Origin: Streptomyces parvus
GTDB taxonomy: Bacteria; Actinomycetota; Actinomycetes; Streptomycetales; Streptomycetaceae
Length of the DNA stretch: 64,000 nucleotides
Assembly: GCF_014648875.1 (NCBI RefSeq)
Contig: NZ_BMRY01000004.1
Coordinates: 62,001 to 126,000 of the forward strand
Reading direction: 5' to 3'
The position numbers were made by a program, and so were the translations under genes. Of the stretch, positions 37,812-46,244 are shown piece by piece (the stretch's first letter is position 1; every line of letters begins with the position of its first letter). Under the pieces are notes generated by a model. The model did no database searches and was not told where the DNA came from. It worked only from the letters and a program-made list of their open reading frames with translations.

Positions 37812-40799
37812 ATGGAGCCCACGCCGGAACAGAGTCCGCATCACGCGTACCCCGACCACTGGGAAGCGGACGTGGTCCTCCGCGACGGGGGCACCGCGCG
37901 CATCAGGCCGATCACCACGGACGACGCCGAGCGACTGGTCAGCTTCTACGAGCAGGTGTCCGACGAGTCGAAGTACTACCGCTTCTTCGCCCCGTATCCC
38001 CGTCTATCCGACCGGGACGTGCACCGCTTCACCCATCACGACTACGTCGACCGGGTCGGACTGGCGGTCACGATCGGCGGCGAGTTCATCGGGACCGTCC
38101 GCTACGACCGCATCGACGACACGGGCCGCCCCGCCTCCGCCCCCGCCGACGAGGCCGAGGTCGCCTTCCTCGTCCAGGACGCCCACCAGGGCCGCGGCGT
38201 CGCATCGGCGCTGCTCGAACACATCGCCGCGGTCGCCCGCGAGCGCGGCATCCGGCGCTTCGCCGCCGAGGTGCTCCCCGCCAACAACAAAATGATCAAG
38301 GTGTTCCGGGACGGCGGGTACACCCAGCGCCGCAGCTTCGAGGACGGCTCCGTCCACCTCACCCTCGACCTCGAACCCACCGAGAAGTCCCTCGCCGTCC
38401 AGCGCGGCCGCGAACAGCGCGCCGAGGCCCGCTCGGTGCAGCGCCTCCTCGCCCCCGGCTCCGTCGCGGTCATCGGCACCGGCCGCACCCCCGGCGGCGT
38501 GGGCCGCACGGTCCTGCGCAACCTCCTCGCCGCCGGCTACACCGGCCGCACCTACGCCGTGAACCGCGCCTTCGACGAGGGCCTCGCCACCCTCGACGGC
38601 GTCCCCGCCCACCGCTCGCTCGGCGAGATCGACGAACAGGTCGACCTCGCCGTCATCGCCGTCCCCGCCCACCGCGTCCCCGAGGCCGTCGCCGACTGCG
38701 GCGAGCACGGCGTCCAGGGCCTGGTCGTCCTCTCCGCCGGATACGCCGAGCGGGGCGCCGAGGGCCGCGAGCTCCAGCGCGAACTCGTCCGCCAGGCCCG
38801 CTCGTACGGCATGCGGATCATCGGCCCGAACGCCTTCGGCATCATCAACACCGCCGAGACCGTCCGGCTGAACGCCTCCTTGGCCCCCGAGTCGCCCGCC
38901 CGCGGCCGGATCGGCCTGTTCACCCAGTCCGGCGCGATCGGCATCGCCCTGCTCTCCGGCCTCCACCGGCGCGGTGCGGGCCTGTCCTCGTTCATCTCGG
39001 CGGGCAACCGGGCCGACGTCTCCGGCAACGACTTCCTCCAGTACTCCTTCGAGGACCCCGACACCGACGTCGCGCTGCTCTACCTCGAATCGCTCGGCAA
39101 TCCCCGCAAGTTCACCCGTCTCGCCCGCCGCACCGCCGCCGTGAAGCCCGTCGTCGTGGTGAAGGGCGCCCGGCACAGCGGCACCAATCCGCCCGGCCAC
39201 GCCGTCCCGGTCAGCCGCATCCCCGACACCACGGTCTCCGCGCTGATGCGCCAGGCCGGTGTCATCCGGGTCGACACCGTGACCGAGATGGTCGACGCCG
39301 GACTCCTGCTGGCGGGCCAGCCCCTCCCGGCCGGCCCCAGGGTCGCCATCCTCGGCAACTCCGAGTCCCTCGGCCTCCTGACGTACGACGCCTGCCTCGC
39401 CGAGGGGCTGCGCCCGCGCCCTCCGATCGACCTCACCACCGCCGCCTCCCCGCAGGACTTCCGCGACGCGCTGGCCGAAGCGCTGGCGGACGGGACCTGC
39501 GACGCCGTGATCGTCACCGCCATCCCGTGGGTGGGGGAGAACGGGGAGGCCGAGACCGGCGACGGCCAGGTCCTGGCCGAGGCCCTGACCAAGGCGGTGG
39601 CCGGGGGGTCGGCCAAGCCGGTGGCCGTCGTCCACGTCGAGATCGGCGGCCTCGCCGAGGCACTGGCCGCCGCGAGCAGCACGGCGGCCCCCCGTCCCCG
39701 TACGGTGACCCCCGCCGCCCAGCCGCGAGCGGCCACCACGGCCACGACGGCCCGGGCCACGACCGCCGGCACGCCCGCACCCCAGGGAGCCGCCCCGGCC
39801 GCGCCCGCCGCCCCTGAAGCGGCCACCACCTTCGAAGCGACCACCGGCCCCGGAGCGACCACCGGCCCGGAAGCCGCCACAAGCCACGAAGCCGCCACCA
39901 GCCAGGAAGCCACACCCCGCCCCGGCCGTATCCCCGCCTACCCCGCAGCCGAACGGGCCGTACGCGCCCTCGCCGAGGCCGTGAAGTACGCCCAGTGGCG
40001 GCGGCAGGCGGCCGTGCCCGGCAAGATCCCCGAGTTCCTCGACGACACCATCGACGAGGCCGGGGCCGCCGCCCTGATCGAGGCGCAGCTCGCCACCGCC
40101 CCCGACCCGCGCGGGCGCCCGCTCAGCCACGACGAGGCCCGTGAGCTGCTCGGCCACTACGGCATCGACGTACGCCCGACCCTCCCCGCCTCCGATCCCG
40201 AGGCGGCCGTCGCCGCGGCGGCCCGGCTCGGCTACCCGGTGGCCCTCAAGACCACCGCACCCCACCTGCGCCACCGCGCCGACCTCGGCGGGGTCCGCCT
40301 CGACGTCGCCGACGAGGAGGCGCTGCGCCGGGCGTACGGAGAGCTCACCGACCTCCTCGGCAAGCCCGCTGAACTGCTCCCCGTCGTCCAGGCGATGGCC
40401 CCGCGCGGTGTGGACACCGTCGTGCGGGCCTCCATCGACGCGGCCGCCGGGGCGATTCTCTCCTTCGGCCTCGCGGGCGCGCCCTCCGAACTGCTCGGCG
40501 ACACCGCGCACCGGCTGGTCCCCGCCACCGACCGGGACGCCGCCGAACTGATCCGGTCCATCAGGGCGGCCCCGGTGCTGTTCGGCTGGCGCGGCTCGGC
40601 CCCGGTGGACACGGCCGCGCTCGAAGAGCTGCTGCTGCGGCTGTCCCGGCTGGTCGACGACCACCCGGAGGTGGTCTCCGTCGCCCTCGAACCCGTCGTC
40701 GTCGCCCCGCAGGGGCTCACCGTGCTCGGCGCGAGCGTCCGGCTGGCCCCGCCGCCCGCCCGGAGCGACGTCGGGCCCCGCCGCCTTCCGAACTACTGA
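37812..40799 (+). CDS. pat: Protein acetyltransferase of the Pat type (GNAT fused to acyl-CoA synthetase-like domains)
   Basis: The 995-residue protein starts with a GNAT domain (about residues 10-190) whose acetyl-CoA loop is QGRGVASALLEHIA. CoA-binding and succinyl-CoA ligase-like domains follow (about 215-620, SVAVIGTGRTPGGVGRTVLRNL and GLFTQSGAIGIALLS). Then comes a low-complexity Ala/Thr/Pro linker (about 620-706) and an ATP-grasp domain (about 755-985). This is the layout of bacterial Pat lysine acetyltransferases that inactivate acetyl-CoA synthetase, with the GNAT at the N-terminus as in Streptomyces. ATG 37812 lies right after a -10 box. It is divergent from ptsH. Confidence 0.85.
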   Translation: MEPTPEQSPHHAYPDHWEADVVLRDGGTARIRPITTDDAERLVSFYEQVSDESKYYRFFAPYPRLSDRDVHRFTHHDYVDRVGLAVTIGGEFIGTVRYDRIDDTGRPASAPADEAEVAFLVQDAHQGRGVASALLEHIAAVARERGIRRFAAEVLPANNKMIKVFRDGGYTQRRSFEDGSVHLTLDLEPTEKSLAVQRGREQRAEARSVQRLLAPGSVAVIGTGRTPGGVGRTVLRNLLAAGYTGRTYAVNRAFDEGLATLDGVPAHRSLGEIDEQVDLAVIAVPAHRVPEAVADCGEHGVQGLVVLSAGYAERGAEGRELQRELVRQARSYGMRIIGPNAFGIINTAETVRLNASLAPESPARGRIGLFTQSGAIGIALLSGLHRRGAGLSSFISAGNRADVSGNDFLQYSFEDPDTDVALLYLESLGNPRKFTRLARRTAAVKPVVVVKGARHSGTNPPGHAVPVSRIPDTTVSALMRQAGVIRVDTVTEMVDAGLLLAGQPLPAGPRVAILGNSESLGLLTYDACLAEGLRPRPPIDLTTAASPQDFRDALAEALADGTCDAVIVTAIPWVGENGEAETGDGQVLAEALTKAVAGGSAKPVAVVHVEIGGLAEALAAASSTAAPRPRTVTPAAQPRAATTATTARATTAGTPAPQGAAPAAPAAPEAATTFEATTGPGATTGPEAATSHEAATSQEATPRPGRIPAYPAAERAVRALAEAVKYAQWRRQAAVPGKIPEFLDDTIDEAGAAALIEAQLATAPDPRGRPLSHDEARELLGHYGIDVRPTLPASDPEAAVAAAARLGYPVALKTTAPHLRHRADLGGVRLDVADEEALRRAYGELTDLLGKPAELLPVVQAMAPRGVDTVVRASIDAAAGAILSFGLAGAPSELLGDTAHRLVPATDRDAAELIRSIRAAPVLFGWRGSAPVDTAALEELLLRLSRLVDDHPEVVSVALEPVVVAPQGLTVLGASVRLAPPPARSDVGPRRLPNY

Positions 40800-40851
40800 G
40801 ACCCGTCGGCCGGTGGCCACCGGGGCGTCCCCGGCAGTCACCGGCCCGCCG

Positions 40852-40857
40852 TAGGAT
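40852..40857 (+). promoter_or_regulatory. -10 box before the DUF5998 gene
   Basis: TAGGAT ends seven bases before ATG 40865, again suggesting a leaderless or nearly leaderless transcript. Confidence 0.35.
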
Positions 40858-40864
40858 GGTGCTC

Positions 40865-41461
40865 ATGGCAAAGACCGGTACGACGACCAAGGGGCTGCGC
40901 GCGGCGATCGAGCGCAGCGGCTACTACCCGGCCCTCGTGGCCGAGGCGGTGGAGGCCGCCGTCGGCGGGGAGCCGGTCGCTTCGTACCTGGTCCACCAGG
41001 AGACCACGTTCGACTCCAACGAGGTCCGCCGTCATGTGACGGTCCTCGTCCTGACCGAGCACCGGTTCATCGTCAGCCACACCGACGAGCAGGCCGCCGA
41101 CACCAGCTCCCCGACGCCGTACGCCACCACCTCCACCGAGTCGGTGAAGCTGGAGCGGATCTCCTCCGTCGTCGTCAGCCGCGTGGTGGCCAACCCGGAG
41201 AAGTACGTCCCGGGCACCCTGCCCCGCGAGGTCGTCCTGACCATCGGCTGGGGCGCGGTCTCCCGTATCGACCTGGAGCCCGCCGCCTGCGGCGACACCA
41301 ACTGCGAGGCCGACCACGGTTACACCGGCAGCTCCACCGCCGACGACCTGAGCCTGCGGGTCAGCGAGGCCGGCGACGGCCCCGACGCCGTGCGCCAGAC
41401 CCTCGCCTTCGCCCAGGCGCTCTCCGAGGCCACGGCCGCCACCGCGGCGAGTGGCCGCTGA
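40865..41461 (+). CDS. DUF5998 family protein
   Basis: The 198-residue protein is cytosolic and conserved in actinobacteria upstream of a phosphodiesterase gene. Visible blocks are GLRAAIERSGYYPALVAEAVEAAVGGEPV near the N-terminus, HQETTFDSNEVRRHVTVLVLTEHRFIV, and ACGDTNCEADHGYTGS near residue 142. No enzymatic motif is recognised. Its stop codon overlaps the ATG of the next gene by one base, so it forms an operon with the phosphodiesterase. Family name given from memory of the sequence. Confidence 0.75.
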   Translation: MAKTGTTTKGLRAAIERSGYYPALVAEAVEAAVGGEPVASYLVHQETTFDSNEVRRHVTVLVLTEHRFIVSHTDEQAADTSSPTPYATTSTESVKLERISSVVVSRVVANPEKYVPGTLPREVVLTIGWGAVSRIDLEPAACGDTNCEADHGYTGSSTADDLSLRVSEAGDGPDAVRQTLAFAQALSEATAATAASGR

Positions 41462-42648
41462 TGGCCCAGCCCGCCTGGCAGGACCCCGAGCCGCTGGCCC
41501 TCGACACCGCGCCCGTGCCGGAGTACGGCAGCGGTTCGCTCGCGGACCTGCTGCCGACGCTCGCCGCCGGACTGGAGGTGCCGGGCTTCTCCGCCCCGAT
41601 CTCCGAGCTGACCCCAGCGGACCGCAACTGCGTCTTCCTGATCGACGGCCTCGGCTGGGAGCAGATCAAGGCCCACCCGGACGAGGCCCCCTTCCTGCAC
41701 TCCTTGCTCCCCACCTCGCGCGGAGGCACCGGCCGCCCGCTCACCGCCGGCTTCCCCTCCACCACCGCGACCTCGCTCGCCTCCGTCGGTACGGGGCTGC
41801 CGCCCGGCGAGCACGGCCTCCCCGGCTACACCGCGCGCAACCCGCGGACCGGCGAGCTGATGAACCAGCTCCGCTGGAAGCCGTGGACCGAGCCGAAGGC
41901 CTGGCAGCCGTACCCCACGGTCTTCCAGCTCGCCGACGCCGCGGGCGTCCACACCGCGCAGGTCTCCGCGCCGATGTTCGAGCAGACCCCCCTCACCAAG
42001 ATCGCGCTCAGCGGCGGCTCCTTCCTCGGCCGGCTCTCCGGCGAGGACCGGATGGACGTCGCCGCCCAGCGCCTCGCCGCGGGCGACCGCTCGCTCGTCT
42101 ACACGTACTACAGCGAGGTCGACGGCAAGGGCCACCGCTTCGGCACCGACTCCGACGCCTGGCGCGGCCAGCTGATGTACGTCGACGGGCTCGCCCGACG
42201 CCTCGCCGAGCAGCTCCCGCCGCGCTCCGCGCTCTACATCACCGCCGACCACGGCATGATCGACATCCCGTTCGACGAGCAGTCCCGGATCGACTTCGAC
42301 GAGGACTGGGAGCTGAGCGCCGGCGTCGCCCTCCTCGGCGGCGAGGGCCGCGCCCGCCACGTCTACGCGGTCCCCGGCGCCCAGGCCGACGTCCTGGCCG
42401 TCTGGCGCGAGGTCCTCGGCGAGCAGTTCTGGATCGCGAGCCGGGACGAGGCCATCGCCGCCGGCTGGTTCGGCCCGACGATCGACGAGCGGGTGTACGG
42501 GCGGATCGGCGACGTGGTCGCCGCCGCCCACGACGACGTGATCATCACGGCCTCCGTCAACGAGCCGCACGAGTCGGCGATGGCGGGCGTGCACGGCTCC
42601 CTGACCCCCGTGGAACAGCTCGTCCCGCTCCTCGAAGTACGCTCGTAA
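41461..42648 (+). CDS. Alkaline phosphatase family protein / nucleotide pyrophosphatase-phosphodiesterase
   Basis: The 395-residue protein belongs to the type I phosphodiesterase/nucleotide pyrophosphatase group. The first metal aspartate is in CVFLIDGLGWEQI (about residue 60), followed by the nucleophile Thr in GFPSTTATSLASVGTGLPPGEHGL (about 100). More metal ligands are seen in YSEVDGKGHRFG and YITADHGMIDIP (about 220-265). All active-site blocks are present. No signal peptide is evident. It follows the DUF5998 gene with overlap and precedes the thymidine kinase gene by 44 bases, likely one operon. Confidence 0.87.
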   Translation: MAQPAWQDPEPLALDTAPVPEYGSGSLADLLPTLAAGLEVPGFSAPISELTPADRNCVFLIDGLGWEQIKAHPDEAPFLHSLLPTSRGGTGRPLTAGFPSTTATSLASVGTGLPPGEHGLPGYTARNPRTGELMNQLRWKPWTEPKAWQPYPTVFQLADAAGVHTAQVSAPMFEQTPLTKIALSGGSFLGRLSGEDRMDVAAQRLAAGDRSLVYTYYSEVDGKGHRFGTDSDAWRGQLMYVDGLARRLAEQLPPRSALYITADHGMIDIPFDEQSRIDFDEDWELSAGVALLGGEGRARHVYAVPGAQADVLAVWREVLGEQFWIASRDEAIAAGWFGPTIDERVYGRIGDVVAAAHDDVIITASVNEPHESAMAGVHGSLTPVEQLVPLLEVRS

Positions 42649-42692
42649 CCCTTCCTGTCGTACCGCCCCCTCCGAAAGGTGCTCGACCCCTC

Positions 42693-43343
42693 ATGCCCGA
42701 GCTGGTGTTCTTCTCCGGAACCATGGACTGCGGAAAGAGCACGCTGGCCCTGCAGATCGGTCACAACCGCTCGGCCCGCGGCCTCCAGGGCGTGATCTTC
42801 ACCCGGGACGACCGCGCGGGGGAGGGCAAGCTCTCCTCCCGGCTCGGCCTGGTGACGGACGCCGTCGAGGCAGAGGAGGGCATGGACCTGTACACGAACA
42901 TCGTGGACCGGGTCAGCCGGGGCGGCCGGGTCGACTACGTGATCGTGGACGAGGCCCAGTTCCTCGCCCCGGACCAGATCGACCAACTGGCCCGCGTGGT
43001 CGACGATCTGAAGCTCGACGTCTTCGCCTTCGGCATCACCACGGACTTCCGCACCAAGCTGTTCCCGGGCTCCCAGCGGCTGATCGAACTGGCCGACCGC
43101 ATAGAGGCCCTCCAGGTCGAGGCGCTCTGCTGGTGCGGGGCCCGCGCCACGCACAACGCCCGGACGGTCGGCGGGGTGATGGTGGTCGAGGGGGAGCAGG
43201 TCGTCGTCGGGGACGTCGACCGGCCGGCCACGGAGATCGGCTACGAAGTGCTCTGCCGCCGCCACCACCGCCGCCGGATGACCAGCGCCGCCGCGAAAGC
43301 AGGCGCGCTGTCACCGGACGTGCTGCCGGTCTCCGCCGGGTGA
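42693..43343 (+). CDS. tdk: Thymidine kinase (type II)
   Basis: Thymidine kinase phosphorylates thymidine with ATP in the salvage pathway. ATG 42693 (MPELVFFSGTMDCGKSTLALQ) gives 216 residues. Walker A is GTMDCGKST, the catalytic acidic residue is in YVIVDEAQFL, and a zinc site is formed by CWCG near residue 148 and the Cys in EVLCRRHHRRR. Zinc-binding type II kinases look exactly like this. The stop codon lies inside the loop of a long terminator hairpin that begins within the coding sequence. Confidence 0.95.
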   Translation: MPELVFFSGTMDCGKSTLALQIGHNRSARGLQGVIFTRDDRAGEGKLSSRLGLVTDAVEAEEGMDLYTNIVDRVSRGGRVDYVIVDEAQFLAPDQIDQLARVVDDLKLDVFAFGITTDFRTKLFPGSQRLIELADRIEALQVEALCWCGARATHNARTVGGVMVVEGEQVVVGDVDRPATEIGYEVLCRRHHRRRMTSAAAKAGALSPDVLPVSAG

Positions 43344-43368
43344 TTCCCGGCGGAGACCGGCAGCACGT
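43318..43368 (+). terminator. tdk terminator overlapping the stop codon
   Basis: A perfect stem of about 23 bases (43318-43340 with 43346-43368) encloses the loop TGATT that contains the stop codon TGA (43341-43343). The last coding codons form the 5' arm. Confidence 0.8.
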
Positions 43369-43619
43369 CAGGCGACGACGCCGACCCCGGAGTCGCTCCG
43401 GGGCCCGTTGCTCGGCATGAGCTGCGGACAGCGTGTCCAGAGCTCCTTGCCCGGCGTGCTCCTGCCGCTTGTGCCCGGCTTCTTGTAGGCGCGGGTCAGG
43501 TACTTCCGCCGGCACACGCGTGAATGACCGCGCCGCAGGAGTCGCAGGAAGTCCCGCGCGCGGGCGATGCCGACGGTGAAGCTTCCGGCTCCCTTGTTGC
43601 CAACAGCGTTGCACAGCAA
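43368..43619 (-). CDS. Possible small protein gene, 83 codons
   Basis: On the minus strand an 83-codon frame begins at TTG 43619 and ends at 43368. Its third codon positions are about 85 percent G or C, as in real genes of this genome, and it covers nearly all of an otherwise empty gap. The product is basic, with CNAVGNKGAGSFTVG, RGHSRVCRRKYLTRAYKKPG and ELWTRCPQLMPSN. I do not recognise it. The start codon is weak and no Shine-Dalgarno sequence is seen, so the true start may differ or the gene may be a remnant. Confidence 0.35.
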   Translation of the reverse strand: MLCNAVGNKGAGSFTVGIARARDFLRLLRRGHSRVCRRKYLTRAYKKPGTSGRSTPGKELWTRCPQLMPSNGPRSDSGVGVVA

Positions 43620-43645
43620 GCCTGATGGGGGCGGAGTGAGTTCTG

Positions 43646-43676
43646 TTGCCCTTCCCTGATCTCCCCTCGCTATACT
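43646..43676 (+). promoter_or_regulatory. Vegetative-type promoter of the cold-shock-domain gene
   Basis: TTGCCC (43646-43651) and TATACT (43671-43676) are 19 bases apart. The -10 matches the HrdB consensus well. The predicted leader is about 115 bases long, which is typical for cold-shock genes. Confidence 0.5.
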
Positions 43677-43797
43677 CGGCCGGGTTAAGTTCGACCACGC
43701 CGGAGAGTCCGTCGAGAACCCGGATGTTCGAATTCCGGATCCCCCTTTCGGTGCGGTCCGGGAAGAGTTGTGTGTGGTAGCGGTGGAGGTGTTTTCG

Positions 43798-44229
43798 GTG
43801 TTGATGACGGGGAAAATTCTTCGGTTCGACGAGGTTCGCGGGTATGGGTTCATCGCCCCCGACGAGGGCGACGAGGACGTGTTCATGCACGCCAACGACC
43901 TTCTTGAGGAGAAGTACCTGTACCAGTCCGGCCGGCGGGTCGAGTACTTCCTGGAGTCGGGCGACAAGGGGCCCAAGGCGGGCGAGATCCGCCTGGTGCG
44001 GCAGGCCGCCGCACCGGCGTCCCGGGTGCTCAGGAACAGCGCGGCGGCCCCGCAGACGGAGCACGACGAGGAGGCCGACTGCGACATCCTGACCGCGCCG
44101 GACTTCCAGAACGAGGTGACCGAGGCGCTCATCGAGGCGGACGGCACCCTGACCGCCGCACAGTTGCAGCACGTGCGGCAGCGTCTGCTCCGACTGGCCC
44201 AGGCACATGGCTGGGTCGACTCGGTCTGA
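43798..44229 (+). CDS. Cold-shock domain protein with C-terminal extension
   Basis: GTG 43798 lies eight bases after GGAGG and is the best start, giving 143 residues. Residues 1-66 are a cold-shock domain that binds single-stranded nucleic acid: GKILRFDEVRGYGFIAPDEG (RNP1-like) and DVFMHANDL (RNP2-like). Instead of ending near residue 67, the protein continues with an Ala-rich linker and a helical domain (about 95-143, LTAPDFQNEVTEALIEADGTL and RQRLLRLAQAHGWVDS). The extension is not part of ordinary CspA proteins; I believe it is conserved in streptomycetes but do not know its role. Confidence 0.85.
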   Translation: MLMTGKILRFDEVRGYGFIAPDEGDEDVFMHANDLLEEKYLYQSGRRVEYFLESGDKGPKAGEIRLVRQAAAPASRVLRNSAAAPQTEHDEEADCDILTAPDFQNEVTEALIEADGTLTAAQLQHVRQRLLRLAQAHGWVDSV

Positions 44230-44258
44230 CCCTCCCGCACCGCCGACGTGGTGACGCC

Positions 44259-44281
44259 GGGCCGCCCCTCGCGGGCGGCCC
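44259..44281. terminator. Bidirectional terminator between cold-shock and VOC genes
   Basis: GGGCCGCCC (44259-44267) and GGGCGGCCC (44273-44281) form a nine-base stem between convergent genes. Confidence 0.65.
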
Positions 44282-44316
44282 GCCGGAGGGTGTGACGGAT
44301 CGTCGGACGGCGGAGG

Positions 44317-45093
44317 TCAGCCTCCCGTGGACCGGACGATCGTGAACACGGCTCCCTCCGGGTCCGCGACCGTCGCCAGCCTGCCGCTCGACCCCTCGCG
44401 CGGCGGCTGGAGGACCCGCCCGCCCAGCTCCACCACCCGGGCCGCGGCCCGGTCGGTGTCGGCGACCTCGAAGTACGTCATCCAGTGCGGCCCGCGGTCG
44501 CGCGGCAGCGCGTGGCCGACCCCGTGGAGGGCCGCCACCGCCACGTTGTCCAGATGCAGCGTCTGGTAGTCGAAGTCGGCCGAGAGCACCGCCTCCGTCT
44601 CGTAGCCGAAGACCGTCTGGTAGAACTTCGCGACCATCGAGGTTTCCCGCGTCACCAACTCGTTCCAGACGGGCGTCCCGGGTCTGCCCGTCGTCGTCCT
44701 GCCGACGTGGCGCAGGCCCTGCCAGATGCCGAAGACCGCCCCGCCCGGGTCGGAGGCGATCGCCAGCCGCCCGGCGTCCCCCGCGTCCAGCGGTCCCACC
44801 GCGACCGTCCCGCCGCAGGAGCGGATGGCCTCCGCCGTGGCGTCGGCGTCGTCCGTGGCGAGGTAGGTGGTCCAGGCGATCGGGAGATGCCGGTCGGGCG
44901 GCAGCTGGCCGATGCCCGCGACCTCCTCGCCGTGCAGCAGCCCGCGGACGTAGGGGCCCAGTTGTTCGGGGCCCGGCCGGAACTCCCAGTCGAACAGGGC
45001 TCCGTAGAACTCCTGGGTCGCGGTCAGGCCGTGCACGATCAGACTCACCCAGCAAGGTGTTCCGGGCGTGCGCCGGGCGGGGGCCTCGGTCAT
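44317..45093 (-). CDS. VOC family protein with two glyoxalase-fold modules
   Basis: ATG 45093 (MTEAPARRTPGTPCWV) has GGAGAGAAG upstream, giving 258 residues. The protein consists of two vicinal-oxygen-chelate domains (about 13-125 and 135-255). Each has a typical CWVSLIVHGLTATQEFYGALFDW or WNELVTRETSMVAKFYQTVFGY opening and a VADPEGAVFTIV or ASDPGGAVFGIW ending. Related two-module proteins include glyoxalases and drug-sequestering proteins. Metal ligands are not clear and the substrate is unknown. It diverges from the rhodanese gene. Confidence 0.85.
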   Translation of the reverse strand: MTEAPARRTPGTPCWVSLIVHGLTATQEFYGALFDWEFRPGPEQLGPYVRGLLHGEEVAGIGQLPPDRHLPIAWTTYLATDDADATAEAIRSCGGTVAVGPLDAGDAGRLAIASDPGGAVFGIWQGLRHVGRTTTGRPGTPVWNELVTRETSMVAKFYQTVFGYETEAVLSADFDYQTLHLDNVAVAALHGVGHALPRDRGPHWMTYFEVADTDRAAARVVELGGRVLQPPREGSSGRLATVADPEGAVFTIVRSTGG

Positions 45094-45329
45094 CGTCTTC
45101 TCTCTCCTCGGACCGTTGTGGTGGCCGTGCGGGGGAACGGGACAGGGACGCCGCCCCGGGTCAGGACGTGGTCCGCGTGCCCCGTGCAGATGCTTGCACC
45201 CCCCGGCGCGGGAGGCGCACCGGCCGCGCCGCGTCGTCCCGGTTCCCGGCGAAGGACGGCCGGATTCCCGCCGGCCGTCCCGTCCGATGCTGTTACGGGT
45301 GCCGGCCCCGCTGCGCGAGGATGGCACCC

Positions 45330-46160
45330 ATGAAGCCCATCATCACCGCATCCGAATGCGCGAGCGAGTCGGCCGGGACCCGGCCCCCGGTGCTCCTGGA
45401 CGTCCGCTGGCAGCTCGGCGGCCCGAACGGCCGCCCCGACTACGAGGCCGGCCATCTGCCCGGCGCGGTCTACGTCGACCTCGACGCGGAGCTGGCCGGA
45501 CCGGCGGGCGACGGCGGCCGCCACCCCCTCCCGGACCCGGAGGCCTTCGGTGCCGTGATGCGCCGGGCCGGGGTCGGCCAGGACACCCCCGTCGTGGTGT
45601 ACGACGGCGGGCAGGGCTGGGCGGCGGCCCGCGCCTGGTGGCTGCTGCGCTGGACCGGGCACCGGGACGTCCGGGTCCTGGACGGCGGGCTCGCCGCCTG
45701 GACCGGAGACCTCACCACGGAGATCCCGCGCCCCGCCGAGGGCGATTTCCGGCCGAAGCCGGGGGCCCTGCCCACCCTGGACGCGGAAAGCGCGGCGGCC
45801 TTCGCCCGGTCGGGTCTGCTGCTGGACGCGCGGGCGGCCGAACGCTACCGGGGCGACGTGGAGCCGATCGACCGCGTCGGCGGCCACATCCCCGGGGCCG
45901 TCTCCGCGCCGACCACCGAGAACGTCGACGTGGACGGCCGCTACCTTCCGGCCGAGCGGCTGGCCGCCCGGTTCGCCGGCCTGGGGGCGGAGAACAGCAC
46001 CGAAGGCGTGGGCGTCTACTGCGGATCCGGAGTCTCCGGCGCGCACGAGGTGCTGGCCCTGGAGATCGCCGGCTTCACCGGTGTCCTCTACCCGGGCTCC
46101 TGGTCCGAGTGGTCCTCGGACCCCTCCCGGCCGGTCGCCACGGGGCCCGAGCCCCAGTAG
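45330..46160 (+). CDS. Sulfurtransferase (two-domain rhodanese, 3-mercaptopyruvate type)
   Basis: ATG 45330 has GAGG nine bases upstream, giving 276 residues; the ATG at 45321 has no room for a ribosome site. Two rhodanese domains are visible: an inactive N-terminal one (about 1-135, VLLDVRWQLGG, GHLPGAVYVDLD) and a catalytic C-terminal one (about 145-275). The latter carries the catalytic Cys in GVYCGSGVSGAHEVLALEIAG. The CGSGV loop resembles 3-mercaptopyruvate sulfurtransferases more than classical thiosulfate rhodaneses (CRKGV). It likely moves sulfane sulfur to cyanide or thiols. Single-gene unit with terminator. Confidence 0.9.
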   Translation: MKPIITASECASESAGTRPPVLLDVRWQLGGPNGRPDYEAGHLPGAVYVDLDAELAGPAGDGGRHPLPDPEAFGAVMRRAGVGQDTPVVVYDGGQGWAAARAWWLLRWTGHRDVRVLDGGLAAWTGDLTTEIPRPAEGDFRPKPGALPTLDAESAAAFARSGLLLDARAAERYRGDVEPIDRVGGHIPGAVSAPTTENVDVDGRYLPAERLAARFAGLGAENSTEGVGVYCGSGVSGAHEVLALEIAGFTGVLYPGSWSEWSSDPSRPVATGPEPQ

Positions 46161-46188
46161 GCCGGCGGCGCCGGACCGCGGCGAAGAA

Positions 46189-46222
46189 GCGGGGCCCGTA
46201 CGCCATCGCGTACGGGCCCCGC
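46189..46222. terminator. Bidirectional terminator between rhodanese gene and sepH
   Basis: GCGGGGCCCGTACGC (46189-46203) and its reverse complement (46208-46222) form a perfect 15-base stem with loop CATC between convergent genes. Confidence 0.8.
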
Positions 46223-46244
46223 TCCCACCGGTGGTCATCCCCGG

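Noticed and set aside
38004..40841. A 945-codon minus-strand frame opposite the Pat gene
   Set aside because: Shadow of a real GC-rich gene; composition is repetitive Gly/Arg/Ala and no domain is visible.
43620..44240. N-terminal half of a long minus-strand frame across the cold-shock gene
   Set aside because: This part is antisense to a clear cold-shock domain gene; only the segment below 43620 has independent coding signs.
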